Positions 37,965-45,565 of a stretch of DNA of 64,000 nt are shown here, piece by piece; within the stretch, counting starts at the first letter, position 1, and the number at the start of each line of letters is the position of its first letter. Source of the stretch: an uncultured Litoreibacter sp. Its GTDB lineage: Bacteria; Pseudomonadota; Alphaproteobacteria; Rhodobacterales; Rhodobacteraceae. The translations under genes and the position numbers were made by a program. The notes beneath the pieces were generated by a model. That model saw nothing but the letters and a program-made list of their open reading frames with translations, did no database searches and had not been told where the DNA came from. The stretch is from contig CANLUY010000001.1 of NCBI GenBank assembly GCA_947494435.1, forward strand, positions 1,726,001-1,790,000, in the 5' to 3' direction.

Positions 37965-37993
37965 CTTGCATGAACACGAGTTAGCCCCCATCT
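37965..37993 (+). promoter_or_regulatory. Heat-shock (RpoH) promoter of the hsp20 gene
   Basis: CTTGCA (-35 like CTTGAA) is separated by 15 bases from CCCCATCT (-10 like CCCCATNT), the RpoH pattern, 68 bases upstream of the Hsp20 start and in the right direction. A heat-shock promoter fits a small heat-shock protein gene. Transcription probably begins near 37998-38002. Confidence 0.65.
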
Positions 37994-38060
37994 TTTCACT
38001 ATTGGTCGCCATAACGGGGCCAACAGCTGCAAAAGTCGCTTGAACGAAAAGGGCTGTCGC

Positions 38061-38474
38061 ATGACAAAACTCGCTTTGGGGTCACACCCCTTCCTGCTGG
38101 GCTTTGACCAGCTTGAACGCCTCGTAGAACGGACCGCAAAATCCGGCAATGACGGCTACCCGCCTTTCAATATCGAACAATCCGATCGCAATGCGTTCCG
38201 CATCACGTTGGCCGTGGCAGGCTTTGGCGATGACGACCTCTCGATCACGGTCGAAGACCGCCAACTGGTAATTCGCGGCAAGCAACCCGATGCCAGCGAA
38301 GACCGCGTCTTCCTGCACCGTGGGATCGCCGCGCGACAATTCCAGAAAGCCTTTGTGCTGGCCGACGGCGTCGATGTCGCTGGCGCAACAACAGAGAACG
38401 GCTTGCTGCATATCGACCTTGAACGCGCGGTGCCTGAAACCGTCGTTCAAACAATCCAAATCAAGAAAGGATGA
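38061..38474 (+). CDS. Small heat-shock protein (Hsp20/IbpA family)
   Basis: 137 residues from the ATG at 38061. It is a holdase chaperone that keeps unfolded proteins soluble under heat stress. The alpha-crystallin domain spans about 35-130: PPFNIEQSDRNAFRITLAVAGF, DDDLSITVEDRQLVIRGKQ, FLHRGIAARQFQKAFVLADGVDV and a final IQIKKG. The HRGIAxRxFxRxFxLxDxVxV pattern is that of the IbpA subgroup. Upstream is a good RpoH-type promoter. Four bases separate its stop from the DUF1150 ATG, so the two form an operon. Confidence 0.93.
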   Translation: MTKLALGSHPFLLGFDQLERLVERTAKSGNDGYPPFNIEQSDRNAFRITLAVAGFGDDDLSITVEDRQLVIRGKQPDASEDRVFLHRGIAARQFQKAFVLADGVDVAGATTENGLLHIDLERAVPETVVQTIQIKKG

Positions 38475-38478
38475 TGCC

Positions 38479-38706
38479 ATGAACACTCCATTTGACCTGA
38501 ATGCCGGTGTGCAGGAACGCATCGTCTATGTCCGCCCCGTCGATGTGGCAGAGCTGCCCAAAGAAGTGCGCGACAATTCCGAAGGGCGCGAAACGATCTA
38601 TGCCCTTCACGCCGCTGATGGGGAACGTTTAGCGCTCGTCGCCAACCGCGACATGGCGTTCGCCTTGGCACGCCAGAACGACTTCGCACCGGTTACAGTG
38701 CACTGA
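38479..38706 (+). CDS. DUF1150 family protein
   Basis: 75 residues; AAGGATG supplies the ribosome site inside the end of hsp20. The sequence (ERIVYVRPVDVAELPKEVRDNSEG, then IYALHAADGERLALVANRDMAFALARQNDFAPVTVH) matches DUF1150, a small alphaproteobacterial family regularly found immediately after hsp20. The function is unknown; co-transcription with the chaperone suggests a heat-stress role. In this frame a longer antisense-like open frame exists, but this is the one that carries the conserved protein. Confidence 0.87.
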   Translation: MNTPFDLNAGVQERIVYVRPVDVAELPKEVRDNSEGRETIYALHAADGERLALVANRDMAFALARQNDFAPVTVH

Positions 38707-39179
38707 TACACGCTATCCCGAAACTTGCCTGAACTTCACCCGCGAGACCGGCCAGGTCGAATGAACCTTTGCCTGGCCGACCTACACCGCCCAGCAAGCG
38801 CGTGATCCTAGCAGGCCGGGTGAAGCACAGGTCGAAACCCTCGGTCCGAGAGAGGCCCCTACACGTGTCCGACAAAGGCAGGACCGTCATGTCAGGCGAT
38901 GTTATGCCGCATTAAAGAGCAGGCCTCCAAAACCGCCGCAGCCTTTGACGTCACCTTAAGATTTCAGCCTGACTTTCTGATGGGCTTCTGGGTCTCAACA
39001 GCCAACGATTGCAGCTAAGCGGTCATAGCTGGCATCGAAGCAACAGACCCAATACCCCGGTGATGCAGAACGGACTCACGGTTTCGACCATGCGCCAAAG
39101 GGGATTCACAAGGCCGCACGCATCCTTTAACGTCGCGTTAATCAATCAAGAACGACGCAAAAGTCGGGGAAACGGGCAG
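38707..39179. other. 473-base non-coding spacer with GC-rich stem-loops
   Basis: No convincing gene on either strand. A strong stem GGCCAGG...CCTGGCC (38750-38780) with a 15-base loop is followed by GACCT...AGGTC pairing over about 55 bases and by CTCGGTCCGAG (38839-38849). This resembles a structured transcript. I looked for RNase P, tmRNA and SRP signatures and found none. The last 120 bases are the leader of the methyltransferase. Confidence 0.35.
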
Positions 39180-39818
39180 ATGGCACAAGCATCAACAAGA
39201 CAAGTCAAGGGCGACAGCTATTACGGCAAGACCGCCCGCAATTACGAAATTCGCCGCACACGCCAACCATGGTGGCATGTCGAAAACACTGAGATGGAAG
39301 CCCTTCTCGACACATTGCCACGCAGCCTGCGCGTTGTGGATGTTCCCTTCGGAACGGGCCGTTTCGTGCCCATGTATCTTGAGCGCGGATATCAGATCCA
39401 CGGGCTTGATGCCTCTCAAGCGATGATCTCCCAAGCGGGTGAAATCCTTGGGGAGCAGTTCAAGAAATGCAGCACGAAAACAGGCACTGCCACTGCATTG
39501 CCTTATGAAGATGGTGAATTTGACTTGCTCGTCTCCACCCGTTTTCTGCGCGATATCATTATCTTCAAAGATGCCAAGAAAGCGCTGGCTGAATTCGCCC
39601 GGGTGACCAAATCCTACGCGATCATCCAGCTGGGCCAAACGACAGCCGCAAAGGGCACGACGCCGCGCGCGGGTGAAGCGATGGGCAGTAAAATGTCCGC
39701 CAAACAGATTGAAAATCTCCTGGCCTCCGTTGGCTTCTCAATCGTAGAGAAACGTTTGGTAAAAGCAGACGAGGCCGACGCCTCCGAGATTTATCACGTT
39801 CTGTGTAAGAAAAGCTAA
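39180..39818 (+). CDS. Class I SAM-dependent methyltransferase
   Basis: 212 residues from the ATG at 39180 (GGGGAAACGGG upstream). The open frame continues far upstream, but the leader is not protein-like. Motif I is VVDVPFGTGRFVPMYLERGYQIHGLDAS (D-x-P-F-G-T-G variant), followed by ATALPYEDGEFDLLVSTRF (motif II/III) and LAEFARVTKSYAIIQLG. It starts with a basic, unstructured segment (RQVKGDSYYGKTARNYEIRR), a pattern of methyltransferases acting on small molecules or cell-surface intermediates. Four bases separate it from the P-loop kinase, so the two are an operon in the same region as the sulfation genes. The substrate is unknown. Confidence 0.78.
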   Translation: MAQASTRQVKGDSYYGKTARNYEIRRTRQPWWHVENTEMEALLDTLPRSLRVVDVPFGTGRFVPMYLERGYQIHGLDASQAMISQAGEILGEQFKKCSTKTGTATALPYEDGEFDLLVSTRFLRDIIIFKDAKKALAEFARVTKSYAIIQLGQTTAAKGTTPRAGEAMGSKMSAKQIENLLASVGFSIVEKRLVKADEADASEIYHVLCKKS

Positions 39819-39822
39819 GCCC

Positions 39823-40545
39823 ATGTTGATCGAGGTTCTGGGCCTTCCGGGGTCCGGCAAAACCACTTTGATCAAACAGGTCTTGCCCCAGCTTCGTAGC
39901 TTGGGGCGCCGCTCCCGACGTGCCGATAAGCTGGCGGGATTGCCTTGCGAGGCCCCTGAAGCGCTGCGCTACCTCAGCCGCAGTCCGGACCGTGCCGCGC
40001 TTTACCGCGCTCAAGCCTTCCGGCAGGCCTATCCCGCCTTGATGGATCATATCGAGCGGCGCTTGACATCCGATCTGACAGAGCAGTTTTTGTTCACCCT
40101 TATTGGGTCGCATTACCAAGCGTATACAGAACATGCGGACAATTTCGATTTCGTCTTTCTGGATGAAGGCTTCGCGCATCGCGGCGTGTCAGCCCATCTC
40201 GATCAGGAGGACGCCGTTTTTGCCGATTTCATGAAATTGGTTCCGGTGCCGGACCTCGTTATCCATCTCAGCCCGCCGCCGCGTGTCGCCTTCCGGCGCG
40301 CGATCAGCCGTCACGAAGGGCAGGAAGAAACAAAGGTCCGCGTGACCGAAAAGCTCGGCAATCACGCGGTCTTCCGTCACCGCCAGCGTCTTTTGGAAGC
40401 CAGCCTAGACATCTTGTCAAAGCGCGGTGCGAAAGTCGTCTCTTTCAACACCGCCGACCCGATGGAGGTCTGTCGCGATATCATCGTGACCGAAGTTCAA
40501 GCGGCACACTCCTCGCAAGAAACGTCCCCGCAAGCGGCTGAATGA
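39823..40545 (+). CDS. P-loop NTPase, kinase-like
   Basis: 240 residues. The P-loop GLPGSGKTTLIKQ begins at residue 7, so the nucleotide site is at the very N-terminus as in small-molecule kinases. FDFVFLDEGFAHRG contains a Walker B-like acidic pair (DE), and VIHLSPPPRVAFRRAISRHEG supplies the basic segment of thymidylate or nucleoside kinase-like folds. No family could be fixed. It follows the methyltransferase by four bases and ends before a terminator, facing the sat-cysC gene. Phosphorylation of a sugar, nucleoside or polysaccharide precursor is a reasonable guess, no more. Confidence 0.65.
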   Translation: MLIEVLGLPGSGKTTLIKQVLPQLRSLGRRSRRADKLAGLPCEAPEALRYLSRSPDRAALYRAQAFRQAYPALMDHIERRLTSDLTEQFLFTLIGSHYQAYTEHADNFDFVFLDEGFAHRGVSAHLDQEDAVFADFMKLVPVPDLVIHLSPPPRVAFRRAISRHEGQEETKVRVTEKLGNHAVFRHRQRLLEASLDILSKRGAKVVSFNTADPMEVCRDIIVTEVQAAHSSQETSPQAAE

Positions 40546-40566
40546 CCTCAATGAAACCACATAAAA

Positions 40567-40600
40567 AAGCGGCTCCCGTCGGGGCCGCTTCTTGCATTTT
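40567..40600 (+). terminator. Rho-independent terminator
   Basis: The arms AAGCGGC and GCCGCTT, extended inward by CCC/GGG around GTC, are followed by CTTGCATTTT. It lies 21 bases after the P-loop gene and before the convergent sat-cysC gene. Confidence 0.65.
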
Positions 40601-40630
40601 ACGGGGTTAATTTTCCCTAAAGAAAATTAG

Positions 40631-40681
40631 GAAAATCATTTTTTATCAAAGGGTAAGGCGAATCCCCCGCGCGCGGGGGAT
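40631..40681 (-). repeat. Dispersed hairpin repeat, copy 1
   Basis: The head is the 20-bp palindrome ATCCCCCGCGCGCGGGGGAT (40662-40681). Reading on the minus strand, an AT-rich tail follows with TTACCC and TTGAT (TGAT at offset 16-19 from the head). It lies six bases beyond the sat-cysC stop. Copies 2 and 3 share the layout. It may also serve as terminator for sat-cysC. Confidence 0.55.
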
Positions 40682-40687
40682 CGCGCT

Positions 40688-42757
40688 TTATGCCTTGATC
40701 AGCCCCATTGATTCCAGCTTCAAGATCACCTGATGAGCGCAGTTATCCACCTCGACATTCTCTGTCTCGACCGACAATTCAGGATTTTCAGGCACATCAT
40801 ACGGATCAGAAATCCCAGTAAATTCCTTGATCTTCCCCTCACGCGCCAGCTTATACAGCCCCTTCCGATCACGACGCTCACATTCCTCGATAGAGGTCGC
40901 GACGTGGACTTCAATAAACGCCCCAAAGCTTTCTATATCTTCCCTGACCGCCCGACGCGTCGTCGCATAAGGCGCAATCGGCGCGCAAATCGCGATCCCT
41001 CCATTCTTGGTGATCTCCGAGGCGACATACCCGATCCGGCGGATGTTAAGGTCGCGGTGCTCCTTGCTAAAGCCAAGCTCGGACGACAGATTCTTACGGA
41101 CGATATCCCCGTCCAAAAGCGTCACAGGACGTCCACCCATCTCCATCAACTTCACCATCAAAGCGTTCGCAATCGTCGACTTGCCCGAACCTGAGAAGCC
41201 AGTGAAGAACACGGTGAACCCTTGGTTCGCCCGCGGCGGCCGCGACTTACGCAGCTCTTCCACAACAGCCGGGAAGGAGAACCATTCAGGGATATCCAGC
41301 CCCTCAGCCAACCGGCGCCGCAGCTCCGTGCCTGAGATATTGAGGACCGTCACCTCGTCCTTATCTTTGATCTCATCCGCAGGCTCATATTGGGCACGGT
41401 CCTGCACATAAACCATGTGCTTAAAGTCGACCATTTCGATGCCCATTTCTTCCTGATGCTCGCGGAACAAGTCTTGTGCATCATAAGGCCCGTAAAAATC
41501 CTCACCGGCGGAGTTTGTACCCGGTCCTGCGTGATCGCGTCCCACAATGAAATGCGTGCAACCGTGGTTCTTGCGGATAAGCCCGTGCCAGACCGCTTCG
41601 CGCGGGCCTGCCATCCGCATCGCGAGGTTCAGCAAAGACATGGATGTGGTCGAAGCCGGATATTGATCCAGAACAGCCTCATAACACCGGACGCGCGTGA
41701 AGTGATCAATGTCGCCGGGCTTCGTCATACCGACAACCGGATGGATCAACAGGTTGGCCTGCGCCTCTTTGGCCGCACGGAACGTCAGTTCCTGATGGGC
41801 GCGGTGCAGCGGGTTGCGGGTTTGAAACGCCACGACCTTGCGCCAGCCCAGCTTGCGGAAATAGGCGCGCAATTCGTTCGGCGTATCGCGCCGCGCGCGG
41901 AAGTCATAATGCACTGGCTGCTGAATGCCCGTTACCGGACCACCCAGATAAATCTTGCCCGCCTGATTGTGCAGATAATTTACCGCCGGATGCGCGCTGT
42001 CATCGGCCCCGAAAACCTGCGCCGCTTCATGCGACTTGTTCGGCTCCCAACGATCGGTGACCGTCATCGTCCCCAGAATAACGCCTTCCTGATCGCGCAA
42101 GGCAATGTCCTGACCCAACTCAAGAGAGGCCGCAAATTCTTCAGAGACATCCAAGGTGATCGGCATCGGCCACAGCTCACCCGTGCTCAGGCGCATCGTA
42201 TCAACGACAGAGTTGTAGTCCTCTTCTGACAAGAACCCTTTCAGCGGGTTGAAGCCACCGTTCATCAGCAACTCAAGGTCGCAAATCTGGCGCGGCGTCA
42301 GATCGTGGGAGGTCAGCTCAGCCGCCTCCACCTTCATTTTCTGCGCACTGTCATAGGACACGTAAAGCTCGGGGATGGGGGCGAGGTTGTTTTGCATGGA
42401 TTTAATCCTGTCACTGAAATGGGTGAGCGCGGTTGAGGCGCCTGTAAGCTCGGAATGCAACGCGTCGTATTCCGCAAATTTTCTGGCCAAGAAGGCATTG
42501 ATGAGGCGGTTCTTTTCAGACGCGCCCAAGGCTGTAAGTGAATAGGCGAACCGTTGACGCCTATCAGGCCCGGCGCGGTCGGTGATCTCGACCAAGCCAG
42601 CCTCTGCCGCGCGCTTTAACAATCCGTTGAGACGTCCAAGGGAGATCCCTAACGCCTCAGCCGTCGCGCGCTGCGCGGCATCCGGCGACAACTCCAGTTG
42701 CCGCAAGAGGCGGAAGGTCAGGTCTTCTTCCTCTTGGATATGGCGATCTTGTTTCAC
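40688..42757 (-). CDS. EPS-type MarR domain fused to bifunctional sulfate adenylyltransferase / adenylylsulfate kinase
   Basis: 689 residues from a GTG. Residues 1-115 form a winged-helix domain of the EPS-associated MarR type: EEEDLTFRLLRQLELSPDAAQRATAEALGISLGRLNGLLKRAAEAGLVEITD, wing, then FLARKFAEYDALHSEL helix. From Met121 the enzyme starts exactly where stand-alone forms do (569 residues): ATP sulfurylase with QTRNPLHRAHQEL (about 314) and GRDHAGPG (about 407), and APS kinase with P-loop GFSGSGKST (about 520). It makes PAPS from sulfate. No stop codon separates the parts. An AGGA eight bases before Met121 could permit internal initiation, so either a true fusion or two products from one frame is possible. 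Operator-like repeats lie upstream. Confidence 0.9.
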   Translation of the reverse strand: MKQDRHIQEEEDLTFRLLRQLELSPDAAQRATAEALGISLGRLNGLLKRAAEAGLVEITDRAGPDRRQRFAYSLTALGASEKNRLINAFLARKFAEYDALHSELTGASTALTHFSDRIKSMQNNLAPIPELYVSYDSAQKMKVEAAELTSHDLTPRQICDLELLMNGGFNPLKGFLSEEDYNSVVDTMRLSTGELWPMPITLDVSEEFAASLELGQDIALRDQEGVILGTMTVTDRWEPNKSHEAAQVFGADDSAHPAVNYLHNQAGKIYLGGPVTGIQQPVHYDFRARRDTPNELRAYFRKLGWRKVVAFQTRNPLHRAHQELTFRAAKEAQANLLIHPVVGMTKPGDIDHFTRVRCYEAVLDQYPASTTSMSLLNLAMRMAGPREAVWHGLIRKNHGCTHFIVGRDHAGPGTNSAGEDFYGPYDAQDLFREHQEEMGIEMVDFKHMVYVQDRAQYEPADEIKDKDEVTVLNISGTELRRRLAEGLDIPEWFSFPAVVEELRKSRPPRANQGFTVFFTGFSGSGKSTIANALMVKLMEMGGRPVTLLDGDIVRKNLSSELGFSKEHRDLNIRRIGYVASEITKNGGIAICAPIAPYATTRRAVREDIESFGAFIEVHVATSIEECERRDRKGLYKLAREGKIKEFTGISDPYDVPENPELSVETENVEVDNCAHQVILKLESMGLIKA

Positions 42758-42774
42758 AACAACGACTCAATAAG

Positions 42775-42834
42775 TGTTCACTCATGAACAAATAGTAAGC
42801 GCGAGTGCGTTCAGCAATGAACAATCTTCATTGC
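42775..42834 (-). promoter_or_regulatory. Two operator-like dyads upstream of the MarR-sat-cysC gene
   Basis: Minus strand: TGTTCATGAGTGAACA at 42775-42790 and TGTTCATTGCTGAACG at 42808-42823. They share TGTTCAT-N3-TGAAC, lie 33 bases apart (about three helical turns), and the nearer one ends 17 bases before the GTG. A further dyad (GCAATGAA / TTCATTGC, 42814-42834) overlaps the second. Such paired 16-bp dyads are what a dimeric MarR-type regulator binds; autoregulation by the fused domain is inferred. Confidence 0.65.
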
Positions 42835-42878
42835 GGGTGGAAACAGTGTGTTTTGAGTGACAGCCGAAGCCGCCGACC

Positions 42879-43823
42879 TTACCCTTCGTCAGCGGCGAGG
42901 AACCGTTCGGCTTCAAGCGCGGCCATGCACCCCATTCCGGCAGACGTCACGGCTTGGCGGTACTTGTGGTCTGTCAGGTCGCCAGCGGCAAAAACCCCGG
43001 GAATAGACGTTTCCGTACTGTCGGGCTTGGTCACAACATAGCCGCCCATATGGGTCTCAAGCGTGTCCGCGACCAATTCGTTGGCTGGCGCGTGACCGAT
43101 CGCGACAAAGACACCCTTACAAGGGATCTCTGTGATCTCATCCGTTTTTACATTTCGGACCTTTACGCCCTCAACTGAATTGGGGTTCTCGGTTCCAATG
43201 ACCTCTTCCAACTGATGAAACCAAAGTGGCTCGATCTTCGGGTTCTTGTGCAGACGATCTTGCAAAATCGCCTCGGCGCGCAACTCGTCGCGGCGGTGGA
43301 TCAGCGTAACCTTAGAGGCAAAGTTGGTCAAAAACAGCGCCTCTTCCACGGCCGTGTTGCCACCGCCGATCACGACAATCTCTTGACCGCGATAGAAAAA
43401 CCCGTCGCAGGTCGCACAGGCCGATACGCCAAACCCTTTGAACTTCTCTTCAGATGGCAAGCCCAACCACTTGGCTCGCGCGCCGGTTGCCAAGATAATA
43501 GCGTCGGCGACATATTCCGTGCCGCTGTCAGACTGGCACACGAAAGGCCGCTTTGAGAAATCAACGCTGGAGATTATGTCGCCGATGATTTCGCATCCCA
43601 TCGCTTTCGCATGGGCTTCCATCCGGACCATCAAATCAGGGCCTTGCACCTCAGTATCACCGGGCCAGTTCTCAACTTCCGTGGTCGTGGTCAACTGTCC
43701 GCCGGGCTCAATCCCTTGCACCAAGATCGGGTCGAGCATCGCGCGGGACGCATAGACTCCCGCCGTATAGCCCGCAGGGCCAGAGCCAATGATCAGAACT
43801 TTGGTTTTGCGTGTCTCGGCCAT
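42879..43823 (-). CDS. trxB: Thioredoxin-disulfide reductase
   Basis: 314 residues. It transfers electrons from NADPH through FAD to thioredoxin. The FAD motif VLIIGSGPAGYTAGVYASRA starts the protein; the redox pair is CATC in GVSACATCDGFFYRGQ (about 138); the NADPH motif is VVIGGGNTAVEEALFLTNFA; the final FAD contact is GVFAAGDLTDHKYRQAVTSAGMG. Length is usual (about 315-320). It reads toward the sat-cysC gene, 121 bases away, and diverges from lrp, an arrangement repeated in Rhodobacterales. Reduced thioredoxin also serves PAPS reductase, but that link is only contextual. Confidence 0.95.
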   Translation of the reverse strand: MAETRKTKVLIIGSGPAGYTAGVYASRAMLDPILVQGIEPGGQLTTTTEVENWPGDTEVQGPDLMVRMEAHAKAMGCEIIGDIISSVDFSKRPFVCQSDSGTEYVADAIILATGARAKWLGLPSEEKFKGFGVSACATCDGFFYRGQEIVVIGGGNTAVEEALFLTNFASKVTLIHRRDELRAEAILQDRLHKNPKIEPLWFHQLEEVIGTENPNSVEGVKVRNVKTDEITEIPCKGVFVAIGHAPANELVADTLETHMGGYVVTKPDSTETSIPGVFAAGDLTDHKYRQAVTSAGMGCMAALEAERFLAADEG

Positions 43824-43921
43824 GATGTCCCCTAGTGTCTCAAAATGCAGCTTGCCCGATATAGTCGCGCAGGCGCTCGTGTGCCAGAGGGCAATATGTA
43901 AATTCGCCGACGCATTTTTTA

Positions 43922-43969
43922 TTGCGCGTATGTGAAATATTGTTGCGCATATCCGCTGTGTTGCGTAAG
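43922..43969. promoter_or_regulatory. Three TTGCG-type direct repeats between trxB and lrp
   Basis: TTGCGCGTA (43922), TTGCGCATA (43943) and TTGCGTAAG (43961) recur at 21- and 18-base spacing, about two helical turns, immediately upstream of the lrp start. Repeated, phased half-sites fit an Lrp/AsnC-type autoregulatory region. The match is short and the site is proposed from spacing alone. Confidence 0.4.
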
Positions 43970-43992
43970 TTATATTCAGCTAAGGGGATAAC

Positions 43993-44493
43993 ATGGCCAT
44001 TTCAAAACTAGACGATATTGATCGTAAAATTCTGGCTGAGCTACAGGCAGATGGTCGGATGACCAATGTGGAGTTGGCGCGCCGTGTCGGTATCTCCGCC
44101 CCGCCATGCCTGCGCCGTGTGCGCACGCTGGAAGACTCAGGATTCATCCGCGGCTATCACGCCGAAGTCGAAGCCCGCGCCCTTGGGTTTGAGGTGCAGG
44201 TGTTCGCGATGGTCGGACTTCAAAGTCAAGCAGAGGCCGACCTGTCGGCCTTTGAAGCGCGGTGCGAAAACTGGCCCTTGGTCCGTGAATGCCACATGCT
44301 GAATGGCGAGGTGGATTTCATATTAAAATGCGTGGCACCTGACCTGTCCAGTTTTCAGAGCTTTTTGACAGAGGAACTAACCTCGGCAGAGAACGTCGCG
44401 AGTGTCAAAACATCCCTCGTAATCCGTGGCTCAAAGGACGAGCCCGGCGTCCCGTTTGATGTCGTTGAAGAGCGTTTGCAGCAAATCAGCTGA
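43993..44493 (+). CDS. Lrp/AsnC family transcriptional regulator
   Basis: 166 residues; AAGGGG lies six bases before the ATG. The N-terminal helix-turn-helix (DDIDRKILAELQADGRMTNVELARRVGISAPPCLRRVRTLEDSGFIRGY) is followed by the RAM ligand-binding domain (VFAMVGLQ, LVRECHMLNGEVDFILKCV, SSFQSFLTEELTSAENVASVKTSLVI). These regulators form octamers, respond to amino acids such as leucine and wrap DNA at phased sites. It diverges from trxB and converges on the Hint protein. Length is normal. The target set is unknown; autoregulation is likely. Confidence 0.93.
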   Translation: MAISKLDDIDRKILAELQADGRMTNVELARRVGISAPPCLRRVRTLEDSGFIRGYHAEVEARALGFEVQVFAMVGLQSQAEADLSAFEARCENWPLVRECHMLNGEVDFILKCVAPDLSSFQSFLTEELTSAENVASVKTSLVIRGSKDEPGVPFDVVEERLQQIS

Positions 44494-44498
44494 TCGAC

Positions 44499-45296
44499 TT
44501 AGCCACCAGCGCGCAGTGCTGTGACCTCAAATGCGGTTAGACGTTGGATTAATTGAGGACCAAACCCATCCAAAGAACGCACATGCGGAAACAACCGCAA
44601 CAGTGAATAAAGCAGTTCGTCATCCAGCAGCGTTTCCGCAAAGGGGCCAGGATGGAAGCATTCCAATTCGACGCCGTTGGCCGTGATCGTCGCTTGACGG
44701 TCAAACGCAATGTTGAATAGCGAAACCGTAGAAATGGGCGTGATCTCAACCACCTGCACGCCATCTACAAAGGCGCGGACCGGCGCAAAAGCCAGATCTA
44801 CACCGAACAGCTTTTTGCAAGCCGCGTGGCGCGTCAGAAGATGAGACCGGGGCCCCAGCAACAAATCAGAGGCGGGTTTAGATAACCCGAATGTGTCGCT
44901 GGTGACCCGGAATAGTTTGCTGCGATCAGAGGCGTGCACCTCTTGCGGCGTCATATCGTAAGAACCAACCCATTGGAGGGGAAGGGGACCGTACTCACTC
45001 GTCAAAATGTCCATGCCGGGCACAAGATCTTCGACCGCAACCGCACCTTGCGTCGTCGTGACAAGCGTGCCGCGCGCCATATGGGCGCAGGCCGCCTCGA
45101 TCACGGGAATGCTGGGGGCAATAATCGTGTCAAAGTCTGCGTGGCCGGAAGAGGTCAGCCAAGCAACATTATAGGGGCGTGACATCGCGTGCGGCCGGGG
45201 CAGAGGACCCCGCAGAGGTGCGCGCGTTAGGGAGGGAGGGACAGAAACGTCGGAGGGCATCTGCATAGCGGCTCTCGCCGTGGTGGAGTAGGTCAT
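44499..45296 (-). CDS. Hint_2 domain protein lacking the nucleophilic cysteine
   Basis: 265 residues; AAAGGGA precedes the ATG. The central 170 residues fit the Hint_2 (Hedgehog/intein) domain of Rhodobacterales: MARGTLVTTTQGAVAVEDLVPGMDILTSEYGPLPLQWVGSY, then LLLGPRSHLLTRHAACKKLFG with the block-B histidine, and ECFHPGPFAETLLDDELLY at the end. At the first position, normally a cysteine four residues before the glycine of the G-T pair, there is His (AHMARGT), so the autoproteolytic N-S acyl shift should be lost. A proline-rich N-terminus of about 45 residues precedes it. No RTX repeats are attached, unlike the large Hint protein at 12 kb. It diverges from the sulfotransferase gene. Confidence 0.8.
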   Translation of the reverse strand: MTYSTTARAAMQMPSDVSVPPSLTRAPLRGPLPRPHAMSRPYNVAWLTSSGHADFDTIIAPSIPVIEAACAHMARGTLVTTTQGAVAVEDLVPGMDILTSEYGPLPLQWVGSYDMTPQEVHASDRSKLFRVTSDTFGLSKPASDLLLGPRSHLLTRHAACKKLFGVDLAFAPVRAFVDGVQVVEITPISTVSLFNIAFDRQATITANGVELECFHPGPFAETLLDDELLYSLLRLFPHVRSLDGFGPQLIQRLTAFEVTALRAGG

Positions 45297-45565
45297 GCGT
45301 CGTCCCTTTCAGGTCTTGGCTGGCCTGCATAAACCCCACCGGAATGCAGATGTATTACTGTTGTTAAACGCACAATGGACACTTTGCGGCCTGAAAGTCA
45401 AAAATTTGGGGGTAATGGTTCCCGATTGATGATCAATGGAGCGCCAGAGCCCGAATTGTTGACTGCTCCCAAGGCGCTGCTGCCACATTTCGCGAATCGA
45501 AGCTCTGGTGGGGCCTGTCATCTCCGTGTTAGGCGAAGGGGCCAAGGCAAAAGGTTGGGCCGCCC

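Noticed and set aside
38707-39179. Possible RNase P RNA, tmRNA, SRP RNA or 6S RNA
   Set aside because: None of the conserved blocks of these RNAs was found (for example the GAGGAAAGTCC of RNase P, the AGG...GGAAGCAGCC of SRP RNA, or a tag ending in LAA/VAA). Kept only as an unassigned structured spacer.
41390-42229. 279-codon frame on the plus strand opposite sat-cysC
   Set aside because: Antisense of the ATP sulfurylase part; basic-residue-rich translation without a known fold.
42397-42757. MarR part as a separate gene with its own stop before sat
   Set aside because: There is no stop codon in frame between residue 1 and the APS kinase end; a separate product could only arise by internal initiation at Met121.
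44499-45296. Complete Hint self-splicing or cleaving protein
   Set aside because: The first-position cysteine needed for the acyl shift is replaced by histidine.
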